From assembly GCA_025358085.1 (NCBI GenBank), contig JANYKT010000155.1:1-49635 (forward strand): DNA of 49,635 bases, given 5' to 3'. The DNA comes from Deltaproteobacteria bacterium. Its GTDB lineage: Bacteria; Myxococcota; Myxococcia; Myxococcales; 40CM-4-68-19. The notes below the pieces were generated by a model, which saw only the letters and a program-made list of their open reading frames with translations, did no database searches and was not told where the DNA came from. The translations under genes were made by a program, and so were the position numbers. Of the stretch, positions 23,952-32,065 are shown piece by piece (the first letter of the stretch is position 1; every line of letters begins with the position of its first letter).

Positions 23952-24452
23952 ATGTCGAAGATGCCCAGCAAGCGCGGAGCGATCCATTCCAAGGGCGGCA
24001 AGAAAGAGCCGGCCTTCGCGCGCAAGGCGACGCAGCACCAGGACTTCATCGGACAGGCCGCCCCCGAGCGGGCGGAAGCCGAAGTCCGCAAGCAGGAGCG
24101 GGTCGAGCAGGAGCACGAACAGTTCGTCGTGGAGGAGATGTCGAAGGCTCTTTCGGATGTCGTCGAGCAGACCGCTCCGGTGCTGCCGCTGCGCAGGCCG
24201 ACTTCGTTCCGCGACGGCGTTTCCATGCTGAAGGAATTCGCATCGCCCGAGACCCTGGAGAAGCTGCGCGCCAAGGCCGAGGAGCGTCTGGCGGACCTGC
24301 CACCCCCGGTGAAGAAAGCGGTCGAGATGGCTACCCGCGTGACCCAGGTACTGACAGCGCCCGTCAGCGCTGGCCTCCGGCTCATCGGCGCCGTGCTGCG
24401 GACTCCGGCGGCGATGGTGCGGCTGATCGCGCGGCGGCCACGTCAGACGTGA
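23952..24452 (+). CDS. Hypothetical protein, first gene of an overlapping operon, 166 aa
   Basis: The ATG has a strong GAGGGGAAG RBS. The N-terminus is very basic and Lys/Gln/Glu-rich ('SKRGAIHSKGGKKEPAFARK'), followed by a charged helix ('RAEAEVRKQERVEQEHEQFVVEEM'). A C-terminal amphipathic or membrane-associating helix ('TAPVSAGLRLIGAVLRTPAAMV') ends in RRPRQT. No family is recognised. The stop overlaps the GTG start of the phosphatase-superfamily gene by 4 nt (GTGA), so the product is made together with it. Confidence 0.7.
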   Translation: MSKMPSKRGAIHSKGGKKEPAFARKATQHQDFIGQAAPERAEAEVRKQERVEQEHEQFVVEEMSKALSDVVEQTAPVLPLRRPTSFRDGVSMLKEFASPETLEKLRAKAEERLADLPPPVKKAVEMATRVTQVLTAPVSAGLRLIGAVLRTPAAMVRLIARRPRQT

Positions 24453-26206
24453 GCCCGGAGGGCTTCCGCTCGCGGCTGGTGAAGCAGCTGGTGAAGCGGG
24501 TCCTCCGTCCTATCGCGGCGGGAGGGCGGTATCGCGCGCCGCTGCCGTCGGGACGGCGCCTGCTGCTGCTCCACCTCGACGGAGTCGGGCGCCGCCAGCT
24601 CGACTACGCCATGGAGCGCGGCTACACGCCTACGCTGAAGCGGCTGCTCGAGCGCGGCGACCACCGGCTCTCGGCCTGCCGCGCGGGAGCGCCAACGTCC
24701 ACGCCCGCCTTCCAGGCTGGCCTGCTTTACGGAGTGCAGCACGACATTCCCGGCTACAGCTGGCTCGACAAGCGCGCGCGGAAAGAAGTGCGGATGGACC
24801 GCGCCGACGACGCCCGGATGCTCGAGGCGCGGCTGTCTTTGGCCGGGCGGCCGCTGCTCCAGGGGGGCTCGGTCTACTGCTCCATCTTTTCCGGCGGCGC
24901 GCGGCCGCGGCGCTGGGCGCTGTCGGGCTGGGAAGAAAAGCTCTCGGCGGAAGATTTCGGACTCTCGCAGCCGAGCGAGCGTGCGCCCTGGCCCCAGCAG
25001 GCTCGCGATCTCCTGGCAGCGACGCTGGTGCACCTCGCCACCGCGGGCCGTATCACCAGCGATCTGGGGCTCGATCTCGGTTCGGGCGTTGTCGAAACCG
25101 CGCGCTGGGTGCGCGCCATCGGATCGATGCAGCACGAGCCGCAATTCCTTTTCCACCGCGTGCTCACCGAGTGCGTCTTCGCCGAGTTCGCAGCCAACTC
25201 CTGCGTGGTCGATATCGCTCGGGGCACGCCCATCGTCTACGCCTGCTTCATCGGCTACGACGAGTACGCCCACCGGCGCGGCCCGTACTCGAAGATGGCG
25301 CTGCTCAAGCTCTGGGAACTCGACCGCGCGCTGGGCCGCATCATCGCCGCGGCCGACGCGGTGCCCGAGCTTGGGTACGAACTCTACCTTTTTAGCGACC
25401 ACGGCCAGGTGCCGACGCGGCCGGCGGAACAGATTCTGGGGGAATCGCTCGCGGAGCACCTGCTGGGGGACGCACCTGCGCGGCTTCACGCCGTCGAAGG
25501 TGGTGGTTCCGACGGCTCCGAGACAGCGGCGGTGGTCGCCCAGGCGCGGCGGCTGCGCGCGCTCTCCAAGGTGTTGCCGGGCCCGCTCGGCACCGCTGCG
25601 CTCGCGATGGCCCGGCACGCCGCCCAGGCTCTGGACGCCGCGCGGCCCGCCGGGGTCCGCGCCGAGGGGCCGCTGCTGCTGGTCCCCGCGGGAGACATCG
25701 GTCACCTTTATTCGACGCGGTTCCCCGAGCCGCTGCTCGAGCCTGAGCTGCGCGCGCGCCATCCAGGCCTGCTCGAGCGCTGCGCGCATTGCCCCGCCAT
25801 CGGGGTGACGCTGGTGCGCGGCGAGCACGGTCCGGTGGCGTTCCGCGGAGACCGCAGGCTCGAGTTTGATCGCGCTGCCGACGCTCTTGACTTCTCTCGC
25901 GCGCTGGGCCATCCGCTCGCTGCCGTCTACGCGCGCGACCTGCTCTCGATGCGCAGCTCGGGCGATGCCATCCTGCTCGGCACCGGCGCGCCCGGCGGAC
26001 AGACCGTCGCTTTTCCCTGGGAGTTCGGCTCGCACGGAGGGCTGTCGCCAGACCAGCTCGACACCTTCATGGTGCACCCGGCACAGCTGGGCCCGGACGC
26101 GTTCTCGAGCGTGGTGCGGCCCCGGGACCTGCACGCCTTCTTCTGGGAGCGCAGCGGCCGCGGCCTCCTTCACGAGGGCGAGCGGCGCGCGGCGAACGAT
26201 GGATGA
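24449..26206 (+). CDS. Alkaline phosphatase superfamily (type I phosphodiesterase-like) protein
   Basis: A 585-aa protein with the scattered metal ligands of the alkaline phosphatase superfamily: D44 in LHLDGVG, the nucleophile region APTSTPAFQAG (T83 or nearby), D271 and H275 in GYDEYAHRRG, D317/H318 in LFSDHGQ, and H529 in GSHGG. The 'Y-D-E-x-x-H' and 'D-H-G' pattern is closest to nucleotide pyrophosphatase/phosphodiesterase and phosphoglycerol-transferase-like members. There is no cleavable signal peptide, although the basic N-terminus could associate with membrane. It starts with GTG overlapping the previous stop and ends overlapping the next start (ATGA). The substrate is unknown. Confidence 0.82.
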   Translation: MSPEGFRSRLVKQLVKRVLRPIAAGGRYRAPLPSGRRLLLLHLDGVGRRQLDYAMERGYTPTLKRLLERGDHRLSACRAGAPTSTPAFQAGLLYGVQHDIPGYSWLDKRARKEVRMDRADDARMLEARLSLAGRPLLQGGSVYCSIFSGGARPRRWALSGWEEKLSAEDFGLSQPSERAPWPQQARDLLAATLVHLATAGRITSDLGLDLGSGVVETARWVRAIGSMQHEPQFLFHRVLTECVFAEFAANSCVVDIARGTPIVYACFIGYDEYAHRRGPYSKMALLKLWELDRALGRIIAAADAVPELGYELYLFSDHGQVPTRPAEQILGESLAEHLLGDAPARLHAVEGGGSDGSETAAVVAQARRLRALSKVLPGPLGTAALAMARHAAQALDAARPAGVRAEGPLLLVPAGDIGHLYSTRFPEPLLEPELRARHPGLLERCAHCPAIGVTLVRGEHGPVAFRGDRRLEFDRAADALDFSRALGHPLAAVYARDLLSMRSSGDAILLGTGAPGGQTVAFPWEFGSHGGLSPDQLDTFMVHPAQLGPDAFSSVVRPRDLHAFFWERSGRGLLHEGERRAANDG

Positions 26207-26961
26207 AGCTCGTCAGCTGGAACATCCACGGTGGGCTCGGGCGCGACGGCCGTCTCGATCTCGGCCGCATCGCCGCGCTCCTGCGGGAGAACTGCGAGGT
26301 CGCCGCGCTGCAGGAGGTGGGCGACCCGTGGCAGCGCTCAGGTCATGCCGCCGCGGATCAGGCCGCGCAGCTCGGACGCGAGTTGGGCTGGTTCGTCGCC
26401 TATGGTCCAAACCTGGTCATCGCCGGCCGGCCCTATGGCAACGCCATCGTCTCGCGCCACCCCATCGTCCGGGCGCGCAACTACGACCTCTCGGTGGAAG
26501 GCCGTGAGCCCCGCGGCTGCTTGCGCGCGGACCTCCAGCTCCCGGACGGGCAGAGCCTGCATCTGTTCAACCTCCACCTGGGCCTCTCGGGCGATGAGCG
26601 GCGCAAGCAGGCTTCCATGCTGCTCTCGGCAGACCTGCTGCGCGACTCGGCGCTGACGGCTCCGCTGGTGGTTTGCGGCGACTTCAATATGTGGTGGCCG
26701 GCGCCGGGCCCGATCGCGCGGCTGCTGCGCGCCACACTGACCGATGTGGCGCAGGCGACCCGCACGCGCCGGCCGACCTGGCCGTCTTCCTTTCCGTTGC
26801 TGCGGCTCGATCGCGCTTACGTGGACAGCGCCGTGCGAGTCCTCGGCTGTGGCGTGGTGAACGATCCGCGGACGCGGCTCGCGAGCGATCATCTCCCGCT
26901 TTGGATTGAAGTCGAAACGGCTGTCAACACATCAGAGAACAAAGGCCTAGCCGCCCCGTGA
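26203..26961 (+). CDS. Endonuclease/exonuclease/phosphatase (EEP) family protein
   Basis: A 252-aa EEP-fold hydrolase with the full set of motifs: N7 in SWNIHGG, E38 in LQEVG, 'LFNLHLGLSG', 'VVCGDFNMWW', 'RLDRAYVD' and the catalytic 'ASDHLPLW'. This is the arrangement of metal-dependent phosphodiesterases acting on lipids, phosphoinositide-like head groups or nucleic acids. The last about 14 residues are a disordered tail. The ATG overlaps the previous stop by 4 nt. As third gene of the operon it may act after the phosphodiesterase-like enzyme. A shared lipid or polyol phosphate substrate is speculation. Confidence 0.88.
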   Translation: MKLVSWNIHGGLGRDGRLDLGRIAALLRENCEVAALQEVGDPWQRSGHAAADQAAQLGRELGWFVAYGPNLVIAGRPYGNAIVSRHPIVRARNYDLSVEGREPRGCLRADLQLPDGQSLHLFNLHLGLSGDERRKQASMLLSADLLRDSALTAPLVVCGDFNMWWPAPGPIARLLRATLTDVAQATRTRRPTWPSSFPLLRLDRAYVDSAVRVLGCGVVNDPRTRLASDHLPLWIEVETAVNTSENKGLAAP

Positions 26962-27039
26962 CTGGGTGCGTAGGTTGCGGTTCATAAAGGCGCGAACCAC
27001 GGTCGAACTCCCTTTCTCGCGCCACCGGAGGGATCTTCA

Positions 27040-27252
27040 ATGGCAGACGTACAAGGCTCGTCGAAGGGACATAGCGCGGGATTCATGGACAACCTGAACA
27101 TCGACGACGCGTCGCAGGTCATGGAGCAGACTCGCGCGGCGATGGATCAGGCGGTCGAGACCGCAGGTAACTTCATTCGCGAGAAGCCCATCGTGTGCCT
27201 CGCGGGAGCGCTCGCCCTCGGCTACGTCATCGGCAAGATCGTCTCGCGCTAG
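27040..27252 (+). CDS. ElaB/YqjD (DUF883)-like membrane-anchored protein, 70 aa
   Basis: A small protein with a GGAGGG RBS. A Ser/Gly-rich start leads into an amphipathic helix ('ASQVMEQTRAAMDQAVETAGNFI'). It ends in the 'REKPIVCLAGALALGYVIGKIVSR' transmembrane segment, which is the C-terminal signature of the ElaB/YqjD/YgaM family. In E. coli such proteins are membrane-anchored, stationary-phase or stress-associated and bind ribosomes. It is first of three small membrane proteins in tandem. Confidence 0.75.
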   Translation: MADVQGSSKGHSAGFMDNLNIDDASQVMEQTRAAMDQAVETAGNFIREKPIVCLAGALALGYVIGKIVSR

Positions 27253-27268
27253 GCAAAGGACAACGACC

Positions 27269-27628
27269 ATGGCGATCAATACGGGCTACGAAGGCAACAA
27301 CACCGGCGCGGTTCACCACGCCAGCAAAGCGTTCGAGGAGGCGAAGGCATTTACGGACGCGGTCTCCAGCACTGCGACCAACTTCAGCCAGGCCGTCGAC
27401 CTGCGCGGGCGGGTGCAGCGCAACCCCGTCGCGATGGTCTGCGTGGCGGCGGGCATCGGCTACGTTCTGGGCGGCGGCCTCTTCTCGCCCACCACCGCGC
27501 GACTGCTGAAGATCGGCGTGCGGCTGGCGCTCATTCCGTTTGTCAAAAGCCAGCTCTCGAACATGGCGGGCCAAGTCGTGTCTTCGGCCACGCAGGCAGG
27601 GGAGGGATCGCCAGGTTCAACCTTTTAG
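27269..27628 (+). CDS. Small membrane protein related to the DUF883/ElaB type, 119 aa
   Basis: Starts 16 nt after the ElaB-like gene with an AAAGGA-type RBS. Residues 15-45 form an amphipathic helix, then 'VQRNPVAMVCVAAGIGYVLGGGLF' resembles the ElaB-type membrane span. A second hydrophobic stretch ('LLKIGVRLALIPFVKSQL') follows. The C-terminus is Ser/Gly-rich. The family assignment is by analogy with its neighbour. Confidence 0.7.
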   Translation: MAINTGYEGNNTGAVHHASKAFEEAKAFTDAVSSTATNFSQAVDLRGRVQRNPVAMVCVAAGIGYVLGGGLFSPTTARLLKIGVRLALIPFVKSQLSNMAGQVVSSATQAGEGSPGSTF

Positions 27629-27675
27629 GCTTGGTCAGCCGAACGGGCGAGCACCCTTAGCTCAGCATGCGCAGG

Positions 27676-27704
27676 TTGACAGGCGCACCGGACTTCCACT
27701 TTTG
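27676..27704 (+). promoter_or_regulatory. Possible promoter for the YtxH-type gene
   Basis: A consensus TTGACA at 27676-27681 is followed after 17 nt by the poor -10 candidate CTTTTG. It lies 38 nt before the ATG of the YtxH-like gene, which could give that gene its own transcript. Confidence 0.25.
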
Positions 27705-27741
27705 AACGCGCGGCCGTGGGGGCCGCCTAAGGAGAGGCAGA

Positions 27742-28047
27742 ATGTACAACTCGAAAGACATGAAGAAGCAGGGCATCAAGGCCCTCAAGTATCTGCAGGA
27801 CATCGACAGGGACGACGTGCTCGAGGCCGTCGGACTGCAGGATCGCAGCCCCTGGGGCAGCGCGCTCGGCAGCATCGGCATCTTCGCACTGGGCTGCCTG
27901 GTGGGCGCCGGCGTTGGCCTCGCGTTCGCTCCCAAGGCGGGAACCGAATTTCGCAACGACCTTGGCGAGCGCATCCGCAAGAGGGCCGACGAGTTGAAGC
28001 CGGTGGTCGAAGAGTACACGGGCCGCTCGCAGATGCCGGTCACGTAG
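27742..28047 (+). CDS. YtxH domain-containing protein, 101 aa
   Basis: Has a strong AAGGAGAGG RBS. After a charged N-terminal helix comes one membrane span, 'GIFALGCLVGAGVGLAFAPK', whose Gly-rich face and following 'AGTEFRNDLGERIRKRADEL' are the YtxH signature (general-stress, gas-vesicle-protein-like family). It is the third small membrane protein of the cluster. Its role is unknown beyond the stress association of the family. Confidence 0.8.
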   Translation: MYNSKDMKKQGIKALKYLQDIDRDDVLEAVGLQDRSPWGSALGSIGIFALGCLVGAGVGLAFAPKAGTEFRNDLGERIRKRADELKPVVEEYTGRSQMPVT

Positions 28048-28155
28048 CACTCAGACTCTTGTTCGGAAGCGACGCGGAGTTCGCGGACTGCCTGGGTGGC
28101 GGGCCCGTGTACTTCGCGTTCGCATTTGTGCCGCGTGCTTGTGCAGCGGGCCCCG

Positions 28156-28233
28156 TCAGCGGCTGAGGATGGAGGGGTCGAAGAGGTCGGCACCGCCGGC
28201 TTGCTGCTTGTCCCCGGCTTTGAGGACCTTCAT
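28156..28233 (-). CDS. Possible very small ORF, 25 aa
   Basis: On the minus strand, 63 nt after the lipoprotein gene stop, an ATG opens the peptide MKVLKAGDKQQAGGADLFDP plus five residues. The same frame is open and charged for about 15 codons upstream, without a start codon. The composition looks protein-like, but there is no convincing RBS. It may be the 3' remnant of a lost gene. The rest of 28048-28296 shows nothing clear. Confidence 0.25.
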   Translation of the reverse strand: MKVLKAGDKQQAGGADLFDPSILSR

Positions 28234-28296
28234 TTCCCGATCGACCGAATGTTTCCGCGCGCGCCCTGAGCGCTTGGCTCAAGGCATGAAAAGTCG

Positions 28297-28764
28297 CTAG
28301 AGAGAGCCGCGTACCGTGATGGTCAGGCGCAGTCCGCGCGCGCTGACCGGCGTCGGCGAGTAGGTCAGCTTCGCGCTCAGCAGCGAGCCCGCTAGCAGAT
28401 AGGGTCGCAGGTCTTTGCTGGAGTCCACCACCAGGTCGGCGCGCGTGGTGGTCGACGGGGACGGCAGCGTCGCTACCTGGAGGTCGGGCAGATTGTTCCC
28501 GCGCAACGTCAGGGTCGCGCCGGAGATGAAGCCCACGGGCAGCCCGTCGGTCGCGTCGATGCGAGCGGCGCGGATGGTGACCGCCGAGAGTTGCGCGAGA
28601 TCACCTTGCGAGGCCACCAGCGGCGCCGCGACATCGACCTGCGGATCGGAGGGCGCGTTGCCGCCTGCCTGGAAATCCTGCGTGACGTCTACGTCCTTGT
28701 GGACCAGCCCGCAGGAGAACAGCAGCAGGCCCAGCAGGCTCAGGCATCGAGCAGCGCGCGCCAT
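28297..28764 (-). CDS. Lipoprotein, 155 aa
   Basis: The ATG at 28764 has a GGAGGAACT RBS and overlaps the end of engB by 25 bp. A lipoprotein signal (LLGLLLFSC, Cys about residue 18) is followed by a soluble beta-rich domain ('AVTIRAARIDAT', 'GFISGATLTLRGNNLPD', 'LTYSPTPVSARGLRLTITVRGSL'). The 'GATLTLRGNNLP' segment resembles an IPT/TIG-like Ig domain, but it is too short to be sure. The function is unknown. It is probably the last gene of the cytochrome-resB-engB transcript. Confidence 0.75.
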   Translation of the reverse strand: MARAARCLSLLGLLLFSCGLVHKDVDVTQDFQAGGNAPSDPQVDVAAPLVASQGDLAQLSAVTIRAARIDATDGLPVGFISGATLTLRGNNLPDLQVATLPSPSTTTRADLVVDSSKDLRPYLLAGSLLSAKLTYSPTPVSARGLRLTITVRGSL

Positions 28765-29336
28765 AGTTCCTCCACGCCGAAGTGTTCCTTCGCCGAAAAG
28801 CCGATCACTCCCGGGACGCCGAGCTGGACCGAGATCTTGTCCAGCTGCGCGGCCCGCCGCGTCTTCGCGATGCGGTCGAGCTTGGTGGCCGCCACGATGA
28901 TCTTGCGGCCCAGGTTCCGCGCCCAGTCCAGCATCTCTGTGTCGTTGGGCTGCGGACCGATTTCGCCATCGACCAAAACGACCAGGGCGCGCAGCTCGTT
29001 GCGCTCTACCAGGTAGCGGTCGATCATCTTCTTCCACTCTTTGCGGTCATCGCGCGGGCCGGCCGCGAAGCCGTAACCCGGCAGGTCGGCGAAGCGGATC
29101 TCCCACTCGCGCGTGCGCGTCTTCTCGGCGACCTTGAGGTCGAAGAAATTGATCAGCCGCGTGCGGCCCGGCGTGCCCGACACGCGGGCCAGTGCCTTGC
29201 GGTTCGACAATGAATTAAGGCACGAGGACTTGCCCACGTTGCTGCGGCCGCAGAACGCCACCTCGGCGGGACCCGCCGCTGGGTAACCCTCGGGCTCGGT
29301 GGCGGACTTGACGAACTCGGCGGAGAGGACGATCAC
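28740..29336 (-). CDS. engB: Ribosome biogenesis GTP-binding protein EngB/YsxC
   Basis: A 198-aa TRAFAC-class GTPase needed for large-subunit assembly. G1 GRSNVGKSS, G3 DLPGYGFA, G4 TKLD, and the EngB-specific 'SGTPGRTRLINFF' switch I region are all present. The start is the GTG at 29336, which overlaps the resB stop by 4 nt (GTGA). Longer upstream frame lies inside resB and was rejected. Dependence on resB translation is unusual for an essential assembly factor, so an internal promoter is likely. Confidence 0.95.
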   Translation of the reverse strand: MIVLSAEFVKSATEPEGYPAAGPAEVAFCGRSNVGKSSCLNSLSNRKALARVSGTPGRTRLINFFDLKVAEKTRTREWEIRFADLPGYGFAAGPRDDRKEWKKMIDRYLVERNELRALVVLVDGEIGPQPNDTEMLDWARNLGRKIIVAATKLDRIAKTRRAAQLDKISVQLGVPGVIGFSAKEHFGVEELWRALLDA

Positions 29337-30802
29337 GGCGCGGCCTGTGGGACGGGAACGGGTTTGCGCTTCTGGAGCGGGAGGCCCAGCGCCGCGCAGA
29401 GGTCGTCGAACTCCTGCGAGAACGCCTCGGCGTTCCGGTGCGCGGCCCCGCCCAGCGCCAGCCGGCCGTCTTGCGCCTTGGCCCAGATGCGTTTGTGCGA
29501 GGTGTAGAAAGCGATGGCGATACCCGCGAAGAGGAGGAAGCACCCGGTATAGACCACCGGCGTGGACGGGTCGCGCGCGATCTGCAGGCCCGTCGCGTAG
29601 AAAGGCGAGAGCCGCTCGAATTGAAAAGCAAAGCGGTCCTCGCGGTTGTCGCGGTCGAAGTCCGGCGACTTCGCGAACACCCAGAATGAGCTGTCCTTGC
29701 CGTCCTCGGTGCGCAGCACCTGCACCGCCTCCCCCATGGACGCAAAGTCCTCCTGGTGATCGATCAGCTGGTAGGAGAGGCCTTCGGCGGCCTCAACCTT
29801 TTCGCCCGCGCCCACCAGCAATTCGCGCTCGGTCTTCCCTGCCTTGTCGAGCAGCTTGACCTTGGCCTTCATGCCTTCGTCGAGTTGGCGGTAGCTGGCT
29901 TGGTAGAAAGTCAGCCCGGCCCACTTGAGCGGGTGGTTCACGGAGATGGTGTCGCGCTTCAGCTCCCGGCCTGGCGTGCCGTCGGGCTGCTCTTCCAGCA
30001 CGGTCAGGTCGGACTCGAAGGCCTTGGGGCGGCCCGGCTCGAACTCCTTGAGCCGGAAGTCGTCGCAGCGGACCAGGAAGCCAAGCTTGTGCTTGAAGAC
30101 GCTGCCGTCGGGCCGCTTCTCGATGAAGCTGTCGGCAGTGCCGCCGGCTTGCGGAACTTCCGCCACGCCCTCAAATGCAGTGAGCCGGCCGATGATGCCG
30201 CCGCCGAGAATGAGCAGCAGCGAGACGTGCACCACCCAGACGCCGAAGCGCGCGTACCGGCCTTTCTCGGCGAAGACGTCGCTGCCGGTGACCTGGGCCA
30301 GATACCCGTGCGTACGCAGATGCGCCGCGACGGCCTCGGGCTGCAGCAAGGAGGCACTGGCCGGCACCTTGAAACGCAGGCCCGCGACGTGGTCGAGGCG
30401 CCGCTCGGGATAGCGCACCAGGTAATAGATCCGCGGCAGTCGCTCGAAGGAGCAGGCGATCAGGTTGAGCGCCAGCGACGTGAGCATCAGCGTGAACCAC
30501 CAGGAGTGGAACAGGTCGTAGAGCTCGAACCAGCGGTACGCGCCCAGGACCGTGGTGCGACCCGCGAAGGCCTTTTCGATGTTGGTGAGCGAGTCGTTCG
30601 CCGGGTTGACGAAGGTGCCCGCGATCATGGCGAGGAACAGCCCGAGCAGGTTCGCGAGCGTCAGCCGCAGCGAGCAGAAGAAGCGCCAGACCAGCTCGAC
30701 CAGCTGGTGCGACTGCTCTTCGGTGAGCAGCGGAAGCCTCGCGACCTCGCTGACGGCACCGCTTTGCGGACCGACCGAGACCAGTCCTTCGGGGACGCTC
30801 AT
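29333..30802 (-). CDS. resB: ResB-like cytochrome c biogenesis protein
   Basis: A 489-aa membrane protein of the system II cytochrome c maturation complex. Three N-terminal spans ('FFCSLRLTLANLLGLFLAMIAG', 'WFTLMLTSLALNLIACSF', 'GVWVVHVSLLLILGGGIIG') precede a large periplasmic domain with the conserved 'SVNHPLKWAGLTFYQASY'. A fourth span ('VVYTGCFLLFAGIAIAFY') and a cytosolic tail follow. The ATG overlaps the stop of the multiheme cytochrome gene (ATGA). The usual partner ResC/CcsA is not encoded next to it, so it must lie elsewhere. Confidence 0.93.
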   Translation of the reverse strand: MSVPEGLVSVGPQSGAVSEVARLPLLTEEQSHQLVELVWRFFCSLRLTLANLLGLFLAMIAGTFVNPANDSLTNIEKAFAGRTTVLGAYRWFELYDLFHSWWFTLMLTSLALNLIACSFERLPRIYYLVRYPERRLDHVAGLRFKVPASASLLQPEAVAAHLRTHGYLAQVTGSDVFAEKGRYARFGVWVVHVSLLLILGGGIIGRLTAFEGVAEVPQAGGTADSFIEKRPDGSVFKHKLGFLVRCDDFRLKEFEPGRPKAFESDLTVLEEQPDGTPGRELKRDTISVNHPLKWAGLTFYQASYRQLDEGMKAKVKLLDKAGKTERELLVGAGEKVEAAEGLSYQLIDHQEDFASMGEAVQVLRTEDGKDSSFWVFAKSPDFDRDNREDRFAFQFERLSPFYATGLQIARDPSTPVVYTGCFLLFAGIAIAFYTSHKRIWAKAQDGRLALGGAAHRNAEAFSQEFDDLCAALGLPLQKRKPVPVPQAAP

Positions 30803-31374
30803 TTGTTCCCCCCCAGCCAGACCGCGAGCTGCGTGCGGGACGGCTGCGGCCGGGCGCCCTGCGCGCCGACGTGCGGCGATGCGTCGTCCGCGCCCGGTGA
30901 ACGAGTCGACAAGTGCTTCTTGCGCGCGGCGCGGTCGACGGTCCAATGATCGATGCGACCCATCGCCTCCTTGACGTCGAACTTCTGCAGCGAGGGAGTC
31001 TCGCCGCCGTGGCACACCATGCAGCTCTGCGGCGTTGCGTCCGCGAGGCCGAAGGCGCGCGAAAGCTCCTTGTCGCGCATGACCGCGGCTGGCTGGTACC
31101 AGCGGCCGCCGCCGTGACAGGTCTCGCAGGAGACCCCCGAGACGTCGGCCTGCCCTGCCCGCGCCTCGTCGCGCGAATGGCACTGGAGGCAGAGCGGGGT
31201 CCGGCGCTGCTCGGCGGTGAGCGAGACCAGGGCGCGCGCATGGGCGCTGCCGGACCAGATTTTATAGGCCTCGACGTGGCAGGTGCGGCAGGACGCGGGC
31301 CCGACCAGATCGGACGCCAGCACGGCGGGCGCGGACAGCAGGCCGAGAAAAGCAAGAGCGAGGAGCGAGCGCAT
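30799..31374 (-). CDS. Tetraheme c-type cytochrome, periplasmic
   Basis: A 191-aa protein with a signal peptide (MRSLLALAFLGLLSAPAVLA, cleavage about 20/21). It has four CxxCH heme sites: CRTCH 29-33, CLQCH 62-66, CETCH 83-87, CMVCH 118-122. Extra His residues could serve as distal ligands. The arrangement is like cytochrome c554-type electron carriers. The C-terminal about 60 residues are Pro/Arg-rich and heme-free. It is first gene of the minus-strand chain and probably a client of the ResB product. Its redox partner is not visible. Confidence 0.88.
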   Translation of the reverse strand: MRSLLALAFLGLLSAPAVLASDLVGPASCRTCHVEAYKIWSGSAHARALVSLTAEQRRTPLCLQCHSRDEARAGQADVSGVSCETCHGGGRWYQPAAVMRDKELSRAFGLADATPQSCMVCHGGETPSLQKFDVKEAMGRIDHWTVDRAARKKHLSTRSPGADDASPHVGAQGARPQPSRTQLAVWLGGNK

Positions 31375-31430
31375 CGGGTCGCGGACCGTAGCGCGGTCGC
31401 GCGCGCACGGCAACGCGCTAGACTGCCGCA

Positions 31431-32021
31431 GTGCGGATCTACGGTCTGACCGGAAACATCGGTTGCGGCAAGAGCACGGTCGCCCGGCTGCTCGCGCAAT
31501 CCGGCGTGCCGGTGGTCGATGCAGACCAGCTCGCGCGCGAGGTGGTGCTGCCTGGGGAGCCCGCGCTGCTCGAGATCGCGGCGCGATTTCCCGGCGTGGT
31601 GTCAGCGGAGGGTCAGCTTGATCGCAAGGCGCTCGGGGCCAGGGTCTTCGTCGACGAGGGCGAGCGGCGGGCGCTCAACGCCATCGTCCACCCGCGCATC
31701 GCTCAAGCCGCCGCGGCGCGGATGGCGCAGCTGGCGGAAGAAGGGAACGCGCTCGCGGTGTACGAGGCGGCGCTGATTGTCGAGAACGGCATGCAGGGCG
31801 CGCTGACCGGCCTTGTCGTGGTCACCGCGCCGGTGGAGGTGCAACTGCGGCGCCTGCTCGCGCGCGACGGGCTTTCCGAGCCGGAGGCTCGCGCACGCAT
31901 CGCGGCCCAGCTTCCCGCGGAAGAGAAGGTGCGGCTGGCGGACTTCGTCATCGACAACGGTGGCTCGCAAGAGGCATTGGTGCTGCAGGTCGAGGGGCTG
32001 CTGGCAGCGCTCCGCGCGTAA
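31431..32021 (+). CDS. coaE: Dephospho-CoA kinase
   Basis: A 196-aa P-loop kinase catalysing the last step of CoA synthesis. It has Walker A GNIGCGKST, the substrate motif 'VVDADQLAREVV', 'LNAIVHPRI' and the LID arginine region 'RRLLARDGLSEPEARARI', ending with 'DFVIDNGGSQEAL'. It starts with GTG at 31431. The 56-bp gap to the divergent cytochrome gene must hold both promoters. Confidence 0.95.
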   Translation: MRIYGLTGNIGCGKSTVARLLAQSGVPVVDADQLAREVVLPGEPALLEIAARFPGVVSAEGQLDRKALGARVFVDEGERRALNAIVHPRIAQAAAARMAQLAEEGNALAVYEAALIVENGMQGALTGLVVVTAPVEVQLRRLLARDGLSEPEARARIAAQLPAEEKVRLADFVIDNGGSQEALVLQVEGLLAALRA

Positions 32022-32065
32022 GAACTTTCAGTCACAAGTTTCAGTCAGAATTGTCAGGGGAGCTG

